Shown piece by piece: positions 59,778 to 64,000 of a stretch of 64,000 nucleotides of DNA. The first letter of the stretch is position 1; every line of letters starts with the position of its first letter. The stretch lies in contig NZ_JXRU01000031.1 in the NCBI RefSeq assembly GCF_000967865.1, positions 1 through 64,000 on the forward strand, in the 5' to 3' direction. Under the pieces are notes generated by a model that was not told the origin of the DNA, searched no databases, and saw only the letters and a list, made by a program, of their open reading frames with translations. Source of the stretch: Microbacterium sp. SA39 (GTDB lineage Bacteria > Actinomycetota > Actinomycetes > Actinomycetales > Microbacteriaceae). Both the position numbers and the translations under genes were made by a program.

Positions 59778-59945
59778 GACGAATATCCGACAACTTCGCC
59801 GGAATGCATCCGCATCGCCACACGTGTGCGATACTAGGAGTCCGACCCGTTGTCAATCGGTGTTTTCGAACACCGGACTTGACAAGGGTCTTACTAGTGT
59901 CCGAAATGTCCCGGGGTGGTCCCATAGCCCCGTGAAAGGCGAAAC

Positions 59946-61177
<1,232 letters not shown>

Positions 61178-61181
<4 letters not shown>

Positions 61182-61873
61182 GCCAGGCGAACGACGGCAA
61201 GGCGCTCGAGACGAGCGTCGACGGAAAGAGCTTCGCACGGATTCCGCTGCGCACTCGCGTCGTGATGCCCGACGACGATCTCGATGCCATCATCACGGAG
61301 TACGCGAAGGACGCCGTGCAGCCGGGCGACCTGCTGTTCGTGACCGAGAAGATCGTCGCGATCACGCAGGGCCGGTCGTACCGTCTCGACGAGATCACGC
61401 CGCGCAAGCTGGCGCTCTTCCTGTCGAAGTACGTCACGCGCACGCCGTACGGTATCGGGCTCGGGATGCCGGAGACGATGGAAATGGCGCTCCGCGAGTG
61501 CGGCACTCCTCGGATCCTGCTGGCCGCCGCGGTCGCCGCCGTGACCAAGTCACTCGGTCGAAAGGGCGACTTCTACCGCATCGCGGGTGACAAGGCGCGC
61601 GCGATCGACGGCCCGACCAAGCACACCATCCCTCCCTATAACGAGGCTGTCGTGCTCGGGCCGAAGGATCCCCGTGGCGTCGCGACGCACCTGAAGGCTC
61701 TGCTCGGCGGCGCACTCGAGGTGGCCGTGGTCGACATCAACGACCTCGGCGGCAACATCCTCGGCTCGACGCTCGACAAGGACGGCGAACGTCGTCTGGT
61801 GAAGATCCTCGGCGACAACCCGCTCGGCCAGGGCCTGGAGTCCACTCCGCTCGGCATCGTCCGCGCGGTCTGA
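61178..61873 (+). CDS. Coenzyme F420-0:L-glutamate ligase-like protein (CofE family)
   Basis: A 231-aa protein resembling the ligase domain of CofE/FbiB, which adds gamma-linked glutamates to F420-0 using GTP. Recognisable parts are [17 protein letters not shown] near 49-64 and a [11 protein letters not shown] segment near 188. It is translationally coupled to rpoD by an ATGA overlap (61178-61181). No other F420 gene is in the window, so it may act on a different substrate. A strong terminator follows. Confidence 0.85.
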
Positions 61874-61907
61874 CGCGCCCTTCGTCAGGCTCAGGGACTG
61901 AATCGAG

Positions 61908-61938
61908 GAAGGCCCGGATGCTCAGCATCCGGGCCTTC
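61908..61938. terminator. Terminator after the CofE-like gene
   Basis: GAAGGCCCGGATGCT and its complement form a stem of about 14 bp with a small loop, followed by TTCG. It lies between the convergent CofE-like and ATP-grasp genes. Confidence 0.82.
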
Positions 61939-61957
61939 TTCGCGTCGAGCTGAGGAG

Positions 61958-62974
61958 TCAGAACCCGATGACCTCGCGATAGCGCGGTTTGTGACCGGTG
62001 CGGATGCCGGTGACGCTGGGCTTGTTCTCGTAGACGCCGGCGCCCCAGTTGCCCTCCACCAGCACAGGGCCGTCGGGAGTCACCACGACGTCCCACCCGA
62101 CGTACTGGACCTGCGGCACGACGCGGGCGACCTCGTCGATGAACGCGCGCACCTCGTCGATGTAGGGGAGTTGGAAATCGGCGATCCGGAAGCCGGAATC
62201 CGGGTGGGTCTCGTGCACGTGACCGTGGGAGTCGTATCCGGCCCCGACGGAGCGGCCGTTCTCGTCGAGCATCGTGTAGAAGCCACCGAACGTCATCTGA
62301 TCGCTCACCGCTCCGCGGCCGAACTTCTGGGCCATCGCCAGGATGTGCGCCTTCTCGCCGTCGAAGAACGCGGTGATGCGGGTGGTGTTCACGGTTCCGG
62401 GGCAGACGGCGGCGAGGGCGTCGTGCTGACGGATGACCTCTTCGATCAGCAGCTCGCCGCGGCTCAGCAGTCCGCGGTGGAATTCGTCCCAGTCGGTGAT
62501 CTCTGCGGCGTGATAGCGGTGCACTCCGGTGCCGGCCTGGCCGACCGGCTCCTTCGTGACGATCGTCCCGAGTCGCTGCGTGAGCTCTCGCACGGCATCC
62601 GCATTGCCCTCCTCGACGACCAGCCAGTCACGGTGGAGATGCTGCGCGAAGTGCCGGTTAAACTCGATCTTGTCCTGGAAGATCCAGCGGAAGTCGGGGT
62701 GGTCGTACCGCTGCGAGAGCTGGTTCGAGACGGGGTGCGTCATGAACGTCTCGCGCTCCGTCTTGGTGAGCATCGCGAAGTCGTAGTCGATGTAGTCCTG
62801 GAAGCCGACGTTGTGCCGAGCGGCCGACCACAGCATGTCGACGACGATCGCGGGAACCGCCTTGTGGTGCTGCTCCGACGCCTCCTTGGCTCGCTCCATC
62901 ACCGATCCGACATCGATGCGGCGGGCGCGTCCCAGCAGATAGCGGATGCGGGGCGCGAGGGAAAGACGTGACAT
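61958..62974 (-). CDS. Sugar-transfer-associated ATP-grasp protein
   Basis: A 338-aa ATP-grasp enzyme of the ATPgrasp_ST type found next to glycan-assembly genes. Features are T-K-E-P-V-G-Q-A-G-T-G-V-H near 140-152 (nucleotide-binding lysine and glycine-rich loop), L-L-I-E-E-V-I near 174, a Y-V-G-W-D-V-V-V segment near 296, and V-E-G-N-W-G-A-G-V near 309 for the metal-binding end of the fold. It probably ligates an amino acid or acid to a cell-surface sugar or peptide; the substrate is unknown. It is divergent from the alanine-racemase-like pair, which supports a cell-wall link. Confidence 0.87.
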   Translation of the reverse strand: MSRLSLAPRIRYLLGRARRIDVGSVMERAKEASEQHHKAVPAIVVDMLWSAARHNVGFQDYIDYDFAMLTKTERETFMTHPVSNQLSQRYDHPDFRWIFQDKIEFNRHFAQHLHRDWLVVEEGNADAVRELTQRLGTIVTKEPVGQAGTGVHRYHAAEITDWDEFHRGLLSRGELLIEEVIRQHDALAAVCPGTVNTTRITAFFDGEKAHILAMAQKFGRGAVSDQMTFGGFYTMLDENGRSVGAGYDSHGHVHETHPDSGFRIADFQLPYIDEVRAFIDEVARVVPQVQYVGWDVVVTPDGPVLVEGNWGAGVYENKPSVTGIRTGHKPRYREVIGF

Positions 62975-63055
62975 GAGGCTCCGAGGGTAGGGGTCCCGAC
63001 CAGTCTACGGGGGCTCGCAGAACAACCTGGGAAGGCGGAAGCTAGGGTGGAAAGC

Positions 63056-63760
63056 GTGTGTGAGACGACTTCCAGCGCCCTGCCGCGTGCCGTGATCTCC
63101 CGCTCGGCTCTCGCCGCAGCGGCATCCGCCGCCGTAGCTGCCGGAGGATACACCGCCGATCTGCGCAGAGACGCCTGGGGGCACGGCGTGCTCTCCATCG
63201 CACAGGCGGTGACGGGCGCGGGCGCCGACCGTGTGCTCGTCGATTCCGAGGGAGAGGTCGACACGCTGCGGCTCGAGGGGATCACCGGGGTGACGTCGGG
63301 CGTCCCGGACATCGACTCCTCGCTGCTCTACGGTCTCCCGGACGACGACGGGGTGCTCGCTCTGCGACCCGTCATGCGCCTGACCGGGCGCGTGCTCTCG
63401 ACGAAGAGGCTCAGACGGGGAGATGCCGTCTCATACGGCTACACCTATCGCGCACCGAAGGACACCGTCGTCGCGCTCGTCACGGGCGGGTACGCGCAGG
63501 GCATCGTCCGTGCTCTCGGCAATCGGGCGCACGTCGAGGTGGACGGCACCTCCCGGCCCATCGTCGGCCGTGTGGCCATGGACGTGTGCGTCGTCGACCT
63601 CGCGGGGAAAGACGTCGCGCCGGGCGCCGAGGTCACCTACTTCGGGGGAACCGGTCCTGCTGCGCCGTCTCTCGCTCGCTGGGCCGCGATCACCGGTATG
63701 ACCGTGCCGGAGCTGGTCACGGTGGCCGGCGCGCACGCTGCCCGGGGGTGGGAGTCATGA
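63056..63760 (+). CDS. Alanine racemase-like protein with most of the PLP barrel missing
   Basis: A 234-aa protein that joins a shortened alanine racemase N-terminus to a complete C-terminal domain. The N-terminal part has L-R-R-D-A-W-G-H-G near 37-45, where active racemases have V-K-A-D-A-Y-G-H-G, so the PLP lysine is replaced by Arg. About 130-140 residues of the barrel are missing. The C-terminal domain is complete, with R-L-x-G and S-Y-G-Y-T-Y-R-A near 125, the catalytic-Tyr loop. TAGGGT (63043-63048) lies seven bases before GTG 63056, suggesting a leaderless start. It overlaps the next gene by four bases (ATGA). Confidence 0.75.
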   Translation: MCETTSSALPRAVISRSALAAAASAAVAAGGYTADLRRDAWGHGVLSIAQAVTGAGADRVLVDSEGEVDTLRLEGITGVTSGVPDIDSSLLYGLPDDDGVLALRPVMRLTGRVLSTKRLRRGDAVSYGYTYRAPKDTVVALVTGGYAQGIVRALGNRAHVEVDGTSRPIVGRVAMDVCVVDLAGKDVAPGAEVTYFGGTGPAAPSLARWAAITGMTVPELVTVAGAHAARGWES

Positions 63761-64000
63761 CTCGGCCGGAGTTGCGGATCAGCAGCGCGATCTTCCGCGC
63801 GAACATCCAGGCGGTCCGAGAACGCATCACCCCGTCCGCCCTGATGCTCGTGCTGAAGGACGACGCCTACGGGCACGGGCTGCGTTGGGCCGTCGAGACA
63901 GCCCTGGATGCCGGCGTCGAGTGGTTCGGGAGCTACGACATCCGCAGCGCCCTGGACGTGCGCCGCATCGCGGGGGAGGCGAGGATCTTCGCCTGGGCCA
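63757..64000 (+). CDS. Alanine racemase, N-terminal part (cut by the window end)
   Basis: Eighty-one codons are visible. The sequence S-S-A-I-F-R-A-N near 8 and L-V-L-K-D-D-A-Y-G-H-G near 30-40 is the PLP-binding start of alanine racemase, with the catalytic lysine intact. It therefore could supply the active barrel missing from the preceding gene, with which it overlaps by ATGA. Whether it carries its own C-terminal domain lies outside the window. Confidence 0.85.
   Translation, partial: MTRPELRISSAIFRANIQAVRERITPSALMLVLKDDAYGHGLRWAVETALDAGVEWFGSYDIRSALDVRRIAGEARIFAWA

Noticed and set aside
59858..59875. Inverted repeat upstream of rpoD considered as a LexA (SOS) box
   Set aside because: It contains only one TTCGAACA-like half and does not match the actinobacterial SOS consensus with its paired halves.

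Overview
The window is high-GC actinobacterial DNA, most likely from the family Microbacteriaceae and plausibly the genus Microbacterium. Supporting evidence is the FasR-FabD-FabH-AcpP-FabF fatty acid synthase II operon next to aceE, paired GlnA1/GlnA2 with a two-domain GlnE, polyphosphate glucokinase, DUF3145 and DUF4191 proteins, a WhiB-like protein, RpoD with a Lys/Ala-rich N-terminus, and several genes whose -10 box lies only 6-8 nt before an ATG or GTG. The genus is inferred from gene content, not from a database match.

Layout. 1-132: tail of an IS481-type transposase whose stop overlaps the glgC stop. 129-3800: divergent glycogen genes glgC and glgA, an orphan ABC ATPase and ribosomal protein L31 type B. 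3865-9112: a small membrane protein, an S33-type hydrolase coupled to a DUF262/DUF1524 (GmrSD-like) protein, a probable Fe(II)/2-oxoglutarate oxygenase and DUF3145. 9265-11430: a divergent MocR regulator and YczE-type membrane protein sharing a three-site operator. 11502-19125, all leftward: aceE, fasR, fabD, fabH, acpP, fabF. 19280-27928: tRNA-Val, an epimerase-like protein, L-lactate dehydrogenase, short-chain reductase and XRE regulator, aldo/keto reductase, a zinc-ribbon coiled-coil protein, a second family A DNA polymerase, the RNase P RNA and a lipoprotein. 27982-37432: ppgK, then the rightward glnA2-glnE operon, a lipid kinase, two AI-2E family permeases and a flavin-reductase-like stress protein.

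37540-47906 is the unusual part: a 10.35-kb integrative element inserted in the last codons of glnA1. It has an 18-bp att core repeat at both ends, phased integrase arm-site pairs at both ends, a tyrosine integrase, an XRE repressor and an excisionase. A cascade of overlapping early genes includes a WhiB-like protein and a winged-helix replication-initiator-like gene. That gene contains five 19-bp iterons and a consensus DnaA box. A short late operon contains a full-length tail tape measure protein but no recognisable terminase, portal, capsid, lysis or other tail gene. This suggests a replicating phage-satellite-like element or a strongly reduced prophage. The element restores the GlnA C-terminus and supplies a replacement terminator; the original glnA terminator is stranded 10 kb away beside attL.

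47885-64000: glnA1 with a textbook four-half-site GlnR operator, an RDD membrane protein, a divergent RimK-like ligase/retropepsin-like protease pair, a DUF4191 membrane protein, an unidentified membrane protein, sucB-type E2 and lpdA, pepA, a PAC2 protein, rpoD coupled to a CofE-like ligase, an ATP-grasp enzyme, and an alanine-racemase-like protein with most of its barrel missing overlapping a second alanine racemase gene that runs out of the window.

Nitrogen control links several parts: GlnA1 and GlnA2 make glutamine, GlnE adenylylates glutamine synthetase, and the predicted GlnR box controls glnA1. AceE, the E2 and Lpd supply acetyl- or succinyl-CoA, and the FasR-headed operon uses acetyl-CoA for fatty acid synthesis.
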